DNA from: Geodermatophilus bullaregiensis
Lineage (GTDB): Bacteria > Actinomycetota > Actinomycetes > Mycobacteriales > Geodermatophilaceae
Length of the DNA stretch: 64,000 nt
Assembly: GCF_016907675.1 (NCBI RefSeq)
Contig: NZ_JAFBCJ010000001.1
Span: forward strand, 2,914,001 to 2,978,000
Direction: 5' to 3'
In this document: one piece after another, positions 18,824 to 28,263 of the stretch
Numbering within the stretch: position 1 is the first letter of the stretch
Layout of the letters: each line of letters opens with the position of its first letter
Notes under the pieces: generated by a model
Seen by the model: the letters and a program-made list of their open reading frames with translations, nothing else
What the model was told of the DNA's origin: nothing
The model's database searches: none
Translations under genes and position numbers: made by a program

Positions 18824-20353
18824 GTGCGCCCGAACCGGTTCCTGCCCCTGGCCGCCGCCGCGGCACTCCTCCTGACCGCCTGTGGTGGCGGCGGCGAGAG
18901 CGTCGACACCGGTGGCGGGGGCGGGGGCGGCGGGGAGAACACCCTCGTCGCGGCGGTCAGCGCCCAGCCCGACCAGCTCGACCCGCACGTCACCAACGCC
19001 TACGCGAGCTTCCAGGTGTTGGAGAACGTCTACGACACCCTCGTCGTCCCCGGCGCCGAGGACCTCACGATGCAGCCGAGCCTGGCCGAGTCGTGGACGA
19101 CCAGCCCCGACGGGCTGACCTGGACGTTCACCCTGCGCGACGGCGTGACGTTCCACGACGGCAGCGAGTTCGACTCCGCCGACGTGGTCTACAGCTACCG
19201 GCGGATCATCGACGAGGAGCTGTCCAACGCCTACCGGTTCGCCACGGTCGCCGACATCGCCGCGCCCGACCCGCAGACCGTCGTCATGACGCTGACCCGG
19301 CCCACGCCGAACCTGCTCGAGCTCATCGGCTCGTTCAAGGGCATGGCCGTCGTCTCGGAGGACGCCGCCGAGGAGTTCGACCTGCAGAGCGAGGCCAACG
19401 GCACCGGCCCCTTCCAGCTGGAGAGCTCCGACGCCAACGGCACCGTGCTCACCGCGTTCGCCGACCACTGGGGCGGCGCGCCGACCGTCGACGGCGTCGA
19501 GTTCCGCTACATCACCGAGGCGAGCTCGGCGCTGACTGCGCTGCGCAACGGCGAGGTGCAGTGGACCGACAACGTGCCGCCGCAGAACGTCGAGGACCTG
19601 TCGGACGACGAGGCGGTCGAGCTCGGCTCGGTCACCAGCGTCGAGTACTTCTACCTGTCGATGAACTACGCGGTCCCGCCGTTCGACAACCGGGACGTGC
19701 GCCGGGCGATCGCCACCGCGATCGACCGCGACGAGGTCACCCAGGCCGCCCGCTTCGGCGCGGCGCAGACCAACCAGACGGCGATCCCCGAGGGCAGCCC
19801 CTGGTTCCTCGACCACGCGCCGTTCACGCCGGACCAGGACGCCGCCCGCCAGCTGCTCGAGCAGGCCGGCGTCCAGACGCCGCTGACGATGGGCCTGATG
19901 GTCACCGACGAGTACCCCGAGACGGTGGCCGCCGCGCAGGTCATCGCCAGCCAGCTCGAGCCCATCGGCATCGAGGTGGAGATCCAGGAGGAGGACTTCG
20001 CCACCTGGCTGGACCGCCAGGACCAGGGTGACTTCGACGCCTTCATGCTCAGCTGGATCGGCAACATCGACCCGGCCGACTTCTACGAGAACCAGCACCT
20101 GTCCACCGGCGGCAGCAACTACCAGGGCTACAGCAACCCGCAGGTCGACGACCTGCTGACCCGGGCCGCCACCGAGGTCGACCGGGCCGCGCGCAAGGAC
20201 CTCTACGACCAGGCCGCGCGGGTGATCGTCGACGACGTCTCCTACCTCTACCTCTACAACCCCGACGAGGTGCAGGCCTGGGTGCCCGGGCTGACCGGCT
20301 ACCAGGTGCGCGCCGACTCGGCGATCAACTTCGAGACGGTGGAGCTGCCCTGA
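18824..20353 (+). CDS. dppA: Peptide ABC transporter substrate-binding lipoprotein
   Basis: A 509-residue lipoprotein with signal peptide and lipobox LLTAC near residues 17-21, a Gly-rich linker (residues about 22-40), and a family 5 solute-binding domain (PDQLDPHVTNAYASFQVLENVYDT; PSLAESWTTSPDGLTWTFTL; GTGPFQLESSDANG; DVRRAIATAIDRDEV). Family 5 proteins capture di- and oligopeptides, nickel complexes or sugars for ABC import. It is the first gene of a complete five-gene operon. GTG 18824 follows GGAGG at 18812-18816. The exact substrate is unknown; dppA is used for family placement. Confidence 0.92.
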   Translation: MRPNRFLPLAAAAALLLTACGGGGESVDTGGGGGGGGENTLVAAVSAQPDQLDPHVTNAYASFQVLENVYDTLVVPGAEDLTMQPSLAESWTTSPDGLTWTFTLRDGVTFHDGSEFDSADVVYSYRRIIDEELSNAYRFATVADIAAPDPQTVVMTLTRPTPNLLELIGSFKGMAVVSEDAAEEFDLQSEANGTGPFQLESSDANGTVLTAFADHWGGAPTVDGVEFRYITEASSALTALRNGEVQWTDNVPPQNVEDLSDDEAVELGSVTSVEYFYLSMNYAVPPFDNRDVRRAIATAIDRDEVTQAARFGAAQTNQTAIPEGSPWFLDHAPFTPDQDAARQLLEQAGVQTPLTMGLMVTDEYPETVAAAQVIASQLEPIGIEVEIQEEDFATWLDRQDQGDFDAFMLSWIGNIDPADFYENQHLSTGGSNYQGYSNPQVDDLLTRAATEVDRAARKDLYDQAARVIVDDVSYLYLYNPDEVQAWVPGLTGYQVRADSAINFETVELP

Positions 20354-21294
20354 CCGGCTATCTGCTCCGGCGGGCCGGCCAGGCCCTGGTCGTCCTGGCC
20401 GGCGTGAGCGTCCTGGTCTTCTCGCTCATCCACCTGGTGCCGGGCGACCCGGTCCGCCTGGCCCTCGGCACCCGGTTCTCGCAGGAGACCTACGACGCCC
20501 TCCGGGCGCGCAACGGGCTGGACCTGCCCCTGGTCGAGCAGTACTTCCGCTGGGCGGGGCGGGCGCTCACCGGCGACCTGGGGGTGAGCTTCCGCAGCGG
20601 CGACACGGTGACCGCGCTGATCGCCGAGCGGCTGCCGCCGACGCTGGCCCTGGCGCTGGCCGCGCTGGTGGTGGCCCTGGTCATCGCCCTGCCCCTGGGC
20701 ATGCTCTCGGCGCTGCACCCGCGGTCGCTCGTCGACCGGGTGGCCACCGTCGTCAGCCAGTTCGGCATCTCGGTGCCGGACTTCTGGCTGTCGATCGTGC
20801 TGATCCTGGTCTTCGCCGGGACGCTGGGCGTGCTGCCCTCGGGCGGGTACGTCCCGCTGACGGAGGACCCGCTGGGCTGGCTGCAGCGCCTGGTGCTGCC
20901 CGCGGTGGCCACCGGCGTCGTCTCCGGCTCGGTGATCACCCGGTTCGTCCGGTCGAGCATGCTCGAGGCGCTGGGGCAGGACCACGTGCGGACGGCGCAG
21001 GCCAAGGGCGTGCCCACCCGGCAGGTGCTCACCTGGCACGTGCTGCGCAACGCGCTGCTGCCCCTGGTCACCGTGATCGGCGTGCAGCTGGCCTACCTGC
21101 TGTCGGGCGTCGTCGTGGTGGAGATCGTCTTCTCCTGGCCGGGGCTGGGGCAGCTGGCCTACCAGGCGGTGCGCGACCGCGACTTCCCCGTGCTGCAGGG
21201 GGCGGTGCTCCTCTTCGCCCTGGTCTTCCTCGTGATCAACCTGCTGGTGGACCTGCTCTACAGCCGCATCGACCCGAGGATCGCCCGCCGATGA
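20350..21294 (+). CDS. dppB: Peptide ABC transporter permease, DppB type, probable CTG start
   Basis: A permease of about 314 residues with six transmembrane helices and the BPD_transp_1 EAA-loop (SMLEALGQDHVRTAQAKGVP). The first helix, YLLRRAGQALVVLAGVSVLV, begins immediately after the dppA stop, and the frame contains no ATG, GTG or TTG until GTG 20404, which would delete half of that helix. A CTG at 20350-20352 overlaps the dppA TGA (CTGA), and GGTGGAG lies five bases before it. CTG initiation coupled to dppA is the best reading; the GTG 20404 start is the conservative alternative. Confidence 0.85.
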   Translation: MTGYLLRRAGQALVVLAGVSVLVFSLIHLVPGDPVRLALGTRFSQETYDALRARNGLDLPLVEQYFRWAGRALTGDLGVSFRSGDTVTALIAERLPPTLALALAALVVALVIALPLGMLSALHPRSLVDRVATVVSQFGISVPDFWLSIVLILVFAGTLGVLPSGGYVPLTEDPLGWLQRLVLPAVATGVVSGSVITRFVRSSMLEALGQDHVRTAQAKGVPTRQVLTWHVLRNALLPLVTVIGVQLAYLLSGVVVVEIVFSWPGLGQLAYQAVRDRDFPVLQGAVLLFALVFLVINLLVDLLYSRIDPRIARR

Positions 21295-22259
21295 CGCAGC
21301 TGCCGACACCGGGCGCCACCCCGGCCGCGCCCCCGCCGTCCGAGCCCCCGCCGTCCGAGCCCCCGCCGTCCGAGCCCCTGCCGACCGCGGCCCCGCCGCG
21401 TCCCCGCTGGCGGGAGACGCTGGGCCTGCTCGCCCGGAACCCCACCGCGGCGGTCTCGGCCGTCGTCCTCGTCCTGATCGTCCTGGCCGCGGTCTTCGAC
21501 GAGACGCTCGCGCCCGACGGCCCCAACGACCAGGACCCGTCGCGGCAGCTGCAGCCGCCGAGCTGGGCCCACCCGTTCGGCACCGACGAGTTCGGCCGCG
21601 ACGTGCTCAGCCGGGTGGTCCTGGGTGCGTCGACGTCGCTGCGGGTCGGCTTCGCCTCCGTCGCGTTCGCCCTGGTCGTGGGCACGCTCATCGGGCTGCT
21701 GGCCGGCTTCTACGGCAAGTGGGTCGACGACGTCCTCATGCGCCTCATGGACGTGGTGTTCGCCTTCCCCGCCGTCCTGCTGGCCATCGCCATCGTGGCC
21801 ATCCGCGGCGCGGGGCCGGGCAACGCCATCCTCGCCATCGGGATCGTCTACGTGCCGATCTTCGCCCGGGTGACGCGCGCGAGCGTGCTCGGCGTGCGCG
21901 AGGAGGTGTACGTGCGGGCCTCGCGCTCGGTGGGCGCCTCGGACCGGCGGCTGATCACCCGGCACGTGCTGCCCAACGCCGCCCCGCCGATCATCGTGCA
22001 GACCTCGATCAGCCTCGCCTTCGCGGTGCTGGCCGAGGCGGCGCTGTCCTTCCTCGGGCTGGGGCCGCGCCGGCCCAACCCGTCGTGGGGGCTGATGCTC
22101 GCCGACGGCCGCGGCTTCATCGACCAGGCCTGGTGGTACACGGTCTTCCCCGGCCTGGCGATCGTGGTGACGGTGCTGTGCTTCAACCTGCTCGGCGACG
22201 GGCTGCGCGACGTCCTCGACCCGCGGCAGCGGACCCTGATGGCCGGGGGCGGCCGGTGA
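21291..22259 (+). CDS. dppC: Peptide ABC transporter permease, DppC type
   Basis: A 322-residue inner-membrane permease. After a proline-rich cytoplasmic tail with three PPSEP repeats (residues about 14-28) comes the DppC N-terminal segment and helix ([20 protein letters not shown]). [20 protein letters not shown] and the EAA-loop region [20 protein letters not shown] are both diagnostic for the DppC/OppC family. ATG 21291 overlaps the dppB stop (ATGA). It pairs with DppB to form the membrane channel. Confidence 0.93.
   Translation: MTQLPTPGATPAAPPPSEPPPSEPPPSEPLPTAAPPRPRWRETLGLLARNPTAAVSAVVLVLIVLAAVFDETLAPDGPNDQDPSRQLQPPSWAHPFGTDEFGRDVLSRVVLGASTSLRVGFASVAFALVVGTLIGLLAGFYGKWVDDVLMRLMDVVFAFPAVLLAIAIVAIRGAGPGNAILAIGIVYVPIFARVTRASVLGVREEVYVRASRSVGASDRRLITRHVLPNAAPPIIVQTSISLAFAVLAEAALSFLGLGPRRPNPSWGLMLADGRGFIDQAWWYTVFPGLAIVVTVLCFNLLGDGLRDVLDPRQRTLMAGGGR
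21329..21373 (+). repeat. 15-bp tandem repeat inside dppC
   Basis: Three copies of a 15-base unit (CCCCCGCCGTCCGAG) encode PPSEP repeats in the N-terminal cytoplasmic tail of the permease. A fourth, diverged unit follows. Near-identity at DNA level points to recent slippage expansion. Confidence 0.75.
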
Positions 22260-23278
22260 GCGCCCCGTCGCCGGAGGGGGCCGCGACCCCGGTCCTGGAG
22301 GTCGAGGACCTGCGGGTGGACCTGCGCACCCCGCGCGGGACGGCGCACGTGGTCAACGGCCTGAGCTACAGCGTCGGCGCGGGGGAGACCGTGGCCGTGG
22401 TGGGGGAGTCCGGCAGCGGCAAGAGCGTGTCGGTGCTCGCGCTGATGGGGCTGCTGCCCGCGCGGACGGCGACGGTGACCGGCCGGGCGCTGCTGCACGG
22501 CGAGGACCTGCTGGCCATGGACGGCGAGCGGCTGCGCCAGGTGCGCGGCCCCGGCGTCGGCATGGTGTTCCAGGACCCGATGACCTCGCTCAACCCCGTG
22601 CTCACCGTGGGCCGGCAGCTCACCGAGGGCCTGCGCGCGCACGGGTCGGTGTCGAAGGCCGCGGCCCGCGCGCGAGCGGTCGAGCTGCTCGCCGAGGTGG
22701 GCCTGCCCGACCCCGGGCGGGCGGTGGACCGCTACCCGCACGAGCTGTCGGGCGGCATGCGGCAGCGGGTGGTCATCGCGATCGCGCTGTCGAACTCGCC
22801 GGGGCTGCTGATCGCCGACGAGGCCACCACCGCCCTCGACGTCACCGTGCAGGCGCAGATCCTCGACCTGGTCGAGCGGCTGCGCAGCGAGCACGGCACC
22901 GGCGTGATCTGGATCACCCACGACCTCGGCGTCGTGGCCGGCATCGCCGACCGGGTGCTGGTCATGTACGGGGGGCGGTGCGTGGAGGACGGCACGGTCG
23001 ACGACGTCCTCGAGCGGCCGGTGCACCCCTACACGCGCGGCCTGCTCGGCGCGCTGCCCGACCTGGCCACGGCGGACGACGGCGACCTCGCCACCATCCC
23101 CGGGACGCCGCCCCCGCCGACCGACCTGCCTGCCGGCTGCGTGTTCTGGCCGCGCTGCCCGGTGCGCGGCGACGCCCGCTGCGAGACCGAGCAGCCACCG
23201 CTGGCGGTCGTCGGCGCCGGGCGCGCCGGCCTGCCGCACCGGGCGGCGACGTGGTGCGCGGAGGGGGAGGCGTCGTGA
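22256..23278 (+). CDS. dppD: Peptide ABC transporter ATP-binding protein, DppD type
   Basis: A 340-residue ATPase with Walker A GESGSGKS, the Q-loop [11 protein letters not shown], the ABC signature LSGGMRQR, Walker B LLIADEAT, the D-loop ALD and the switch His in WITHDLG. The C-terminal oligopeptide-transporter extension has the Cys cluster [15 protein letters not shown], which binds an iron-sulfur cluster in some family members. GTG 22256 overlaps the dppC stop by GTGA. It forms the nucleotide-binding heterodimer with the next gene product. Confidence 0.94.
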   Translation: MSAPSPEGAATPVLEVEDLRVDLRTPRGTAHVVNGLSYSVGAGETVAVVGESGSGKSVSVLALMGLLPARTATVTGRALLHGEDLLAMDGERLRQVRGPGVGMVFQDPMTSLNPVLTVGRQLTEGLRAHGSVSKAAARARAVELLAEVGLPDPGRAVDRYPHELSGGMRQRVVIAIALSNSPGLLIADEATTALDVTVQAQILDLVERLRSEHGTGVIWITHDLGVVAGIADRVLVMYGGRCVEDGTVDDVLERPVHPYTRGLLGALPDLATADDGDLATIPGTPPPPTDLPAGCVFWPRCPVRGDARCETEQPPLAVVGAGRAGLPHRAATWCAEGEAS

Positions 23279-24378
23279 CGTCGCTGTCGGAGGGCACCGC
23301 CGAGCGGGACGTGCTGGTCTCCGCCCGGGGGCTGGAGGTGCACTTCCCCGTCCGGTCGGGCGGGGTGCTGCGCCGCACCAGCGGTGTGCTGCGCGCCGTC
23401 GACGGCGTCGACCTCGACGTGTACCGCGGCGAGACGCTGGGCCTGGTCGGCGAGTCCGGCTGCGGGAAGTCGACGCTCGGCAACGCGCTGCTGCGGCTGG
23501 TGCCACCGACCGGGGGGACGGTCACCTTCGACGGCGCCGACGTCACGCGGATGTCCCGGCGGGAGCTGCGGGACCTGCGCCGCCGGGCCGGGATGGTGTT
23601 CCAGGACCCGTTCGCCTCGCTCGACCCGCGGCGCACCGTGGCGCAGACGGTGAGCGAGCCGCTCGAGGTGCACGGCCTGCACCCGGGCCGGCAGGCACGC
23701 GCCGCGCGGGTGCGCGAGCTGCTGGCGCTGGTCGGCCTCGATGCGGGGGTCGCCGCCCGCTACCCGCACGAGTTCTCCGGCGGGCAGCGGCAGCGGGTCG
23801 GCATCGCCCGCGCGCTGGCCGGCGAGCCGGACTTCCTGGTGTGCGACGAGGCGATCGCCTCCCTCGACGTCAGCGTGCAGGCCCAGGTGCTCAACCTGCT
23901 GCGCCGGCTGCAGCGCCAGCTCGGGCTCACGCTGCTGTTCGTCTCCCACGACCTCTCGGCCGTGCGGCACGTGTCCGACCGGATCGCCGTCATGTACCTG
24001 GGCCGGGTGGTCGAGGTCGGGCCGGCGGCCGCCGTCGCCACGGACCCGCAGATGCCCTACACCCGGGCGCTGCTGTCGGCGGTGCCGCTGCCGCACCCGC
24101 AGCTCGAGCGCTCGCGCCAGCGGATCGTGCTGCGCGGCGACGTCCCCTCGCCGTCCCGGGTGCCGAGCGGCTGCCGGTTCCGCACCCGCTGCCCCGACGT
24201 CTTCGAGCCCTGCCCCGACGTCGACCCGGCGCTGCAGCCGGTGGGGTCCGCGCCCGGTCACGTGGCCGCCTGCCACCTGCACGGGGTGGTGGGGACGCCG
24301 GTCGCGCGACCCGACGCGGCTCCGGGCGCGGACGGGAGCTCCTCCGGCGCGACGGCGGCCGGCAGCCGGCCGGGCTGA
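23275..24378 (+). CDS. dppF: Peptide ABC transporter ATP-binding protein, DppF type
   Basis: A 367-residue ATPase with Walker [11 protein letters not shown]-loop [11 protein letters not shown], signature FSGGQRQR and the His-loop [10 protein letters not shown]. Walker B reads [11 protein letters not shown], where most homologues have DEPVSALD. The C-terminal Cys motif [14 protein letters not shown] matches the DppF family. A low-complexity tail of about 35 residues is probably disordered. GTG 23275 overlaps the dppD stop by GTGA and ends the operon. Confidence 0.93.
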   Translation: MTSLSEGTAERDVLVSARGLEVHFPVRSGGVLRRTSGVLRAVDGVDLDVYRGETLGLVGESGCGKSTLGNALLRLVPPTGGTVTFDGADVTRMSRRELRDLRRRAGMVFQDPFASLDPRRTVAQTVSEPLEVHGLHPGRQARAARVRELLALVGLDAGVAARYPHEFSGGQRQRVGIARALAGEPDFLVCDEAIASLDVSVQAQVLNLLRRLQRQLGLTLLFVSHDLSAVRHVSDRIAVMYLGRVVEVGPAAAVATDPQMPYTRALLSAVPLPHPQLERSRQRIVLRGDVPSPSRVPSGCRFRTRCPDVFEPCPDVDPALQPVGSAPGHVAACHLHGVVGTPVARPDAAPGADGSSSGATAAGSRPG

Positions 24379-24410
24379 CCTCGCCGGCACCCGGTGAGAC
24401 GCGTCAGTCC

Positions 24411-24436
24411 GTTTGCCCGCGGGGGGAACCGGCTAC
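24411..24436 (+). promoter_or_regulatory. Possible stress-sigma (SigF/SigB-like) promoter of the aquaporin gene
   Basis: GTTT (24411-24414), a 16-base spacer and GGCTAC (24431-24436) match the actinobacterial SigF/SigB consensus GTTT-N14-17-GGGTA with one mismatch. The site lies about 50 bases before the aquaporin start. An osmotic or general stress response would suit that product. Confidence 0.4.
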
Positions 24437-24487
24437 CCGCCGACCCCGTGGACGGCGCAGGGGCGCCGCCGGAACGGGGAACGAGAG

Positions 24488-25240
24488 ATGGCGTCGAGCA
24501 GGACCGCCCGGGAGACCGCGACCACCGGTCTCTACGGCAGCAGGATCGGGACGACGGTGGGGCGCACGGCGCTCACGGAGTTCATCGGAACGGCGATCCT
24601 GGTGTTCGTCGGCACCGGCACCGCGGTGGCCAGTGCCGCCACCGGCCAGGCCACCTACGACTCGCTGGCCGTGGTGCTCGCCTTCGGGTTCACGCTCACC
24701 GCGCTGGCCGCGGCGTTCGGGCACGTCTCGGGGTGCCACCTCAACCCGGCGGTCACGCTGGGCCTGGCCGTGACGCGGCGCTTCCCGTGGCCGGCCGCCG
24801 GCGCCTACGTCGTCGCCCAGCTCGCGGGCGGGGTCGCCGGCGTGGCGGCCACGTGGGCGGTCTTCGGCGCGGCGGCCCGCGACCAGGGGCAGCTCGGCGC
24901 CACCGTGCCGCTGGGCGGCATCTCCGCCGGCCAGGCGTTCCTGGCCGAGGCGCTGGTCACGTTCGTCCTGGTCCTGGTCGTGGTGTCCGTGGCCACCGAC
25001 GACCGCGCCCAGGCGGCGATCGCGCCGGTGGCCGTGGGCTTCGCGCTCGCCGCCGGCATCTTCGTCGCGGGGCCGCTGACCGGTGGTGCGGTCAACCCGG
25101 CGCGGGCGTTCGGGCCCGACCTGCTGGCCGGGCAGCTCTCGTCGCTGTGGATCTACCTCCTGGCGCCCACCGTCGGTGGCGTCCTCGCCGCGGTCGTCTA
25201 CGACCGCCTGCTCGCCGCCGGCGAGCCCCCGGAGGCCTGA
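24488..25240 (+). CDS. aqp: Aquaporin (MIP family channel)
   Basis: A 250-residue channel with six transmembrane helices and both NPA half-helices: GCHLNPAVTLG near residue 86 and GGAVNPARAFGPD near residue 203. The residue after the second NPAR is Ala rather than the Asp usual in glycerol facilitators (NPARD), favouring a water-type aquaporin. ATG 24488 follows the purine-rich GGGGAACGAGAG. The longer upstream frame has no membrane or family match. A stress-type promoter candidate precedes it. Confidence 0.9.
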   Translation: MASSRTARETATTGLYGSRIGTTVGRTALTEFIGTAILVFVGTGTAVASAATGQATYDSLAVVLAFGFTLTALAAAFGHVSGCHLNPAVTLGLAVTRRFPWPAAGAYVVAQLAGGVAGVAATWAVFGAAARDQGQLGATVPLGGISAGQAFLAEALVTFVLVLVVVSVATDDRAQAAIAPVAVGFALAAGIFVAGPLTGGAVNPARAFGPDLLAGQLSSLWIYLLAPTVGGVLAAVVYDRLLAAGEPPEA

Positions 25241-25338
25241 CCGCCCCGGTGAGGTGCGGCTGGTCGTGGTCATCCCGCGTGGGAGACCGCGGCCAGCCGC
25301 GTCTCGACGTGGCGGCCGGTGACGCCGGGACGAGGGGG

Positions 25339-27000
25339 TCAGTCCCGGCCGGTCCGGGTGGGGCGGCGGCCCGACCGCGAGCCCGACCGCGAGCCCGACC
25401 GCGAGCCCGGCCGGCTGCCGCCGCGGTGCCCGCGGCCGCCGTCGCGTCCCGGTCCGCCGTCGGCGCCCCGGCCGCGGGGCGCGCTGCACGGGCGGCAGGT
25501 GCTGAACCACGGGGCGATCGCGGTGCCGCACTCGGCGCAGCTCCCCGACCGGCTGACCGAGATGGCGTCCGGCAGCATCTCGCTGATCGCCTCGGCGCAC
25601 TCCTCCTCGACCCAGGCGGCGTCGTCGCTGCTCAGGCCGGCGACCCCGGGGAACTGCCGGAGCAGCGTCTGGGCGTCGCGGGCGCCCGCCGCGGCCTGCT
25701 CGTACGCGTCGACCGCGCTGCCGACCGGGACGTCGGGCAGCACCAGCTCCGGGGGGACGGGCAGGCCGACCGCGTGCCGCAGCGCGGCCCGGGCCAGCAC
25801 CAGCCAGCGGGTGCGGCGCGGCGGGTCGTAGTCGATCGCCAGGTTCACCAGCCGCCAGACGGTGTGCAGGTCGCCGGCGGCACCGAGCGGTCCGCGGAGC
25901 AGCGGCAGGAGCGCCCGCACCCGCAGCACCAGACTCGTCACGTCGTCCGGCGTCATCGCCTCGTCACGGGTGGCCGCGCGGGCCCAGGCCTGCCAGCGGA
26001 CCAGGGCCTCGGGCAGGTCGACCGCCTCGAAGGCGCCGAGGTCGGCCAGCTCGGGGCGCAGCCGCGGCGCGCGCTCGGGCAGGTCGCTGGCCCGGTCGCC
26101 GCGCGCGACCTCGGCGCCGACCGACACCAGCGCGGCCGAGGGCTTGAGCCCCGGCACGCCGGTCAGCACGCCGGCCGTCCCGTGCCCGGTGAGGCCGTAG
26201 CGGCCGGCCCGCCCGGCGATCTGCGCGGCCTCCCAGCTGCGCAGCGGCCGCAGCTCGGAGCCGTCGAACTTCGTCGTCTCGGCGAAGAGCACCGTCGTGG
26301 CCGGCACGTTGATGCCGTGGCCGATCACGTCGGTGGTGACCAGCACGTCGAGCTCGCCGGTGGTGAACCGCTCGATGACCTCGCGCCGGGTGGCCGGGGG
26401 GAGCGCGCCGTAGAGGACGCCGACCCGCCCGGGCCGGTGCCGGTCGAGCTCGGCGGCGACGGCGTAGACGGTCTTGCGGGAGAAGGCGACGACGAGCGTC
26501 TGCGGGCGGACGCCGGTGGTGCGGACCGGAGCCCGCAGGACGTCGAGCCGGGACAGCCGCTGGTGGTGGACGACGTCGACCCGGCCGGCGTCGGCGACGA
26601 GCGGCGCGAGGAGCGGGTGGGCCTCGGCGGCGGAGATCAGGTGCATCTCGCGGTACTCGCCGGTGAGCAGCAGCCGCGCCCAGTGGTGACCGCGCTCGGG
26701 GTCGGCCACCCAGTGCGACTCGTCGAGGACCAGGAGCTCCCCGCGCACCGGGGCCTTCTCCACCGTGCAGCAGACGATCGGCGCGTGCGGGTCGATCTCC
26801 TCCTCGCCGGTGGACAGGCCGACGGTGCCCTCGGGCAGCTGGGCGGCGAGCTTGGCGTGGGCCTCCTGCGCCAGCTGGCGCAGCGGCGCGGCGTAGACGC
26901 CGGAGCCGGTGGCGGCCAGGGCCTGCAGCGACTCGTACGTCTTGCCGGAGTTGGTGGGGCCGAGGTGGAAGACGACCCGCTCGGGCGGGGTGCTGCGCAC
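25339..27000 (-). CDS. SUV3-like DExH RNA helicase with C-terminal zinc finger
   Basis: A superfamily 2 helicase resembling the mitochondrial degradosome helicase SUV3: Walker A LGPTNSGKTYES, motif II LVLDESHW, motif V TTDVIGHGINVP and motif VI QIAGRAGRYG. About 60 residues before the end is a CxxC-x11-CxxC zinc finger (CAECGTAIAPWFSTCRPC), followed by an Arg/Gly/Ser-rich tail with RSGS repeats, probably RNA-binding. Proposed role: RNA unwinding in decay or maturation. GTG 27000 has GGAG 6 bases upstream. However, the frame stays open and coding-like upstream to a CTG at 27219 that follows GAAGGA, adding 73 residues rich in Arg and Ala. The longer form cannot be excluded. Confidence 0.82.
   Translation of the reverse strand: MRSTPPERVVFHLGPTNSGKTYESLQALAATGSGVYAAPLRQLAQEAHAKLAAQLPEGTVGLSTGEEEIDPHAPIVCCTVEKAPVRGELLVLDESHWVADPERGHHWARLLLTGEYREMHLISAAEAHPLLAPLVADAGRVDVVHHQRLSRLDVLRAPVRTTGVRPQTLVVAFSRKTVYAVAAELDRHRPGRVGVLYGALPPATRREVIERFTTGELDVLVTTDVIGHGINVPATTVLFAETTKFDGSELRPLRSWEAAQIAGRAGRYGLTGHGTAGVLTGVPGLKPSAALVSVGAEVARGDRASDLPERAPRLRPELADLGAFEAVDLPEALVRWQAWARAATRDEAMTPDDVTSLVLRVRALLPLLRGPLGAAGDLHTVWRLVNLAIDYDPPRRTRWLVLARAALRHAVGLPVPPELVLPDVPVGSAVDAYEQAAAGARDAQTLLRQFPGVAGLSSDDAAWVEEECAEAISEMLPDAISVSRSGSCAECGTAIAPWFSTCRPCSAPRGRGADGGPGRDGGRGHRGGSRPGSRSGSRSGSRSGRRPTRTGRD
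25373..25408 (-). repeat. 12-bp tandem repeat in the helicase tail
   Basis: About three copies of a 12-base unit (CGAGCCCGACCG on the plus strand) encode the repeated Gly-Ser-Arg-Ser tail of the helicase. Confidence 0.65.
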
Positions 27001-27219
27001 CGGCAGCTCCGGCGCGGCGCCCTCGACCCACGACTGCTGGGCACGGCGCTCCTCGCGGGCGGCCTCGCGGGCGGCGTCACGGGCAGCGGCCCGGTCGGCC
27101 TCGCGGTCGGGGGAGCGGTCGGCAGGACGGTCGGCCGTCGTCCTGGCGGTGGCGCGCTCGTCGGCGGGCAGCCGCCGGCGACGGCGGGCGGGCGACTGCG
27201 GGGGGACGGTCTCGGGCAG

Positions 27220-27640
27220 GGGGTGTCCTTCGGTCGACGTGCGGGGGTGAGGTCGACACGAGGCCGCGGACCCTCTCCACCGCGAACACCGGTCGTGCCC
27301 GGATCATGCCCGCGGTCCCGACGGGTGGTCCGGGTCACGCCGAGCCGGCGACACGCCGGGGGCGTCGTCGCCGGAACGGGGTCACCGCGGGGGTCCGGTG
27401 CCCGCCCACGCTGGACGCGGACCGTCGCGGTCGACAAGTGGTGGCTCCGGAGGGCCGGTCACCGGCCGCGATCGGGCCTCCGGCAACGATCCGTGCACGT
27501 GGGCGCCGCAGCCCGTCCCGGGCGGGCGTCCGGGACCGTGTCCGCTCATACCGTTTCGCCACTGCCCCCGGCCGGGAACCGGTGGGAGGCAGCGGCCGAC
27601 GCCTTCCCCGTCGGCCCGCGTGAACTCGGGGGTGGTCTTC
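27220..27640. other. Intergenic stretch without a supported gene
   Basis: About 420 bases separate the helicase and the next plus-strand gene. Open frames exist in several phases but lack family features and a consistent codon pattern. The region presumably holds the divergent promoters; I could not place them. Confidence 0.5.
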
Positions 27641-28246
27641 GTGAGCGGCATCGGCGCACGGTCCGGTGGTGAGGTGCTCGTCGGCGGTGGCGTCCGCCAG
27701 GGCTGGTGGCTCGTCGTCGACGAGGAGGACGGCTCGGAGCGGGTGGTCGCCGGGCCGTTCGCCGAGCGGGCCGAGGCCGGCTGGGCGGCCGGCGCCCGGG
27801 AGCCGGCCGCCCGCCTCGTGCACGGGTCCCGCCGGGCGGACGGCGGCCTGACCCGGCGACCGTCGCCGCAAGACGGGGCGTGGCTGGCGCACCTCGGTGA
27901 GCAGCTCGACCGGCTGCCCGAGGACTGGGACACCGTGCTGTCCGACGACGACGCCGCCCTGGGCACGCTGGTGGTGGAGGTGACCGCGGCGCTGTGCGAG
28001 GCCGGGCTGGCCCTGCACGACGCCACCGGCACCGGCGGGGCCGTCCTGCTCCCCGAGCCCGCGCTCGGCGGCATCGTCGTGAGCTGGCTGCAGCACGACC
28101 GGATGGGCGTCGACCAGGTCCACGGCGACATCGCGCACGCGCTGGTGCAGCAGGCGATGAACCAGGCCCTGGCCGACGTCCTGGCGCTGCGGGGCTTCGC
28201 CGTCGACCCGCTCGGCGGCGCCCACGTCGTCCGCCGGATCGGCTGA
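27641..28246 (+). CDS. Conserved-looking hypothetical protein
   Basis: About 201 residues, not recognised. An N-terminal beta-like segment (QGWWLVVDEEDGSERVVAGP) precedes an Ala-rich helix. The C-terminal 110 residues look like a compact alpha/beta domain ending GDIAHALVQQAMNQALADVL and GFAVDPLGGAHVVRR. No signal peptide or membrane helix is present, so it is probably cytoplasmic. Codon bias is strong from about 27620 to the stop. The start is uncertain: GTGs at 27620, 27632 and 27641 are in frame and none has a good ribosome site. It is convergent with the clostripain-like gene. Confidence 0.65.
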   Translation: MSGIGARSGGEVLVGGGVRQGWWLVVDEEDGSERVVAGPFAERAEAGWAAGAREPAARLVHGSRRADGGLTRRPSPQDGAWLAHLGEQLDRLPEDWDTVLSDDDAALGTLVVEVTAALCEAGLALHDATGTGGAVLLPEPALGGIVVSWLQHDRMGVDQVHGDIAHALVQQAMNQALADVLALRGFAVDPLGGAHVVRRIG

Positions 28247-28263
28247 CCTCGGCGGCGTCCGCC

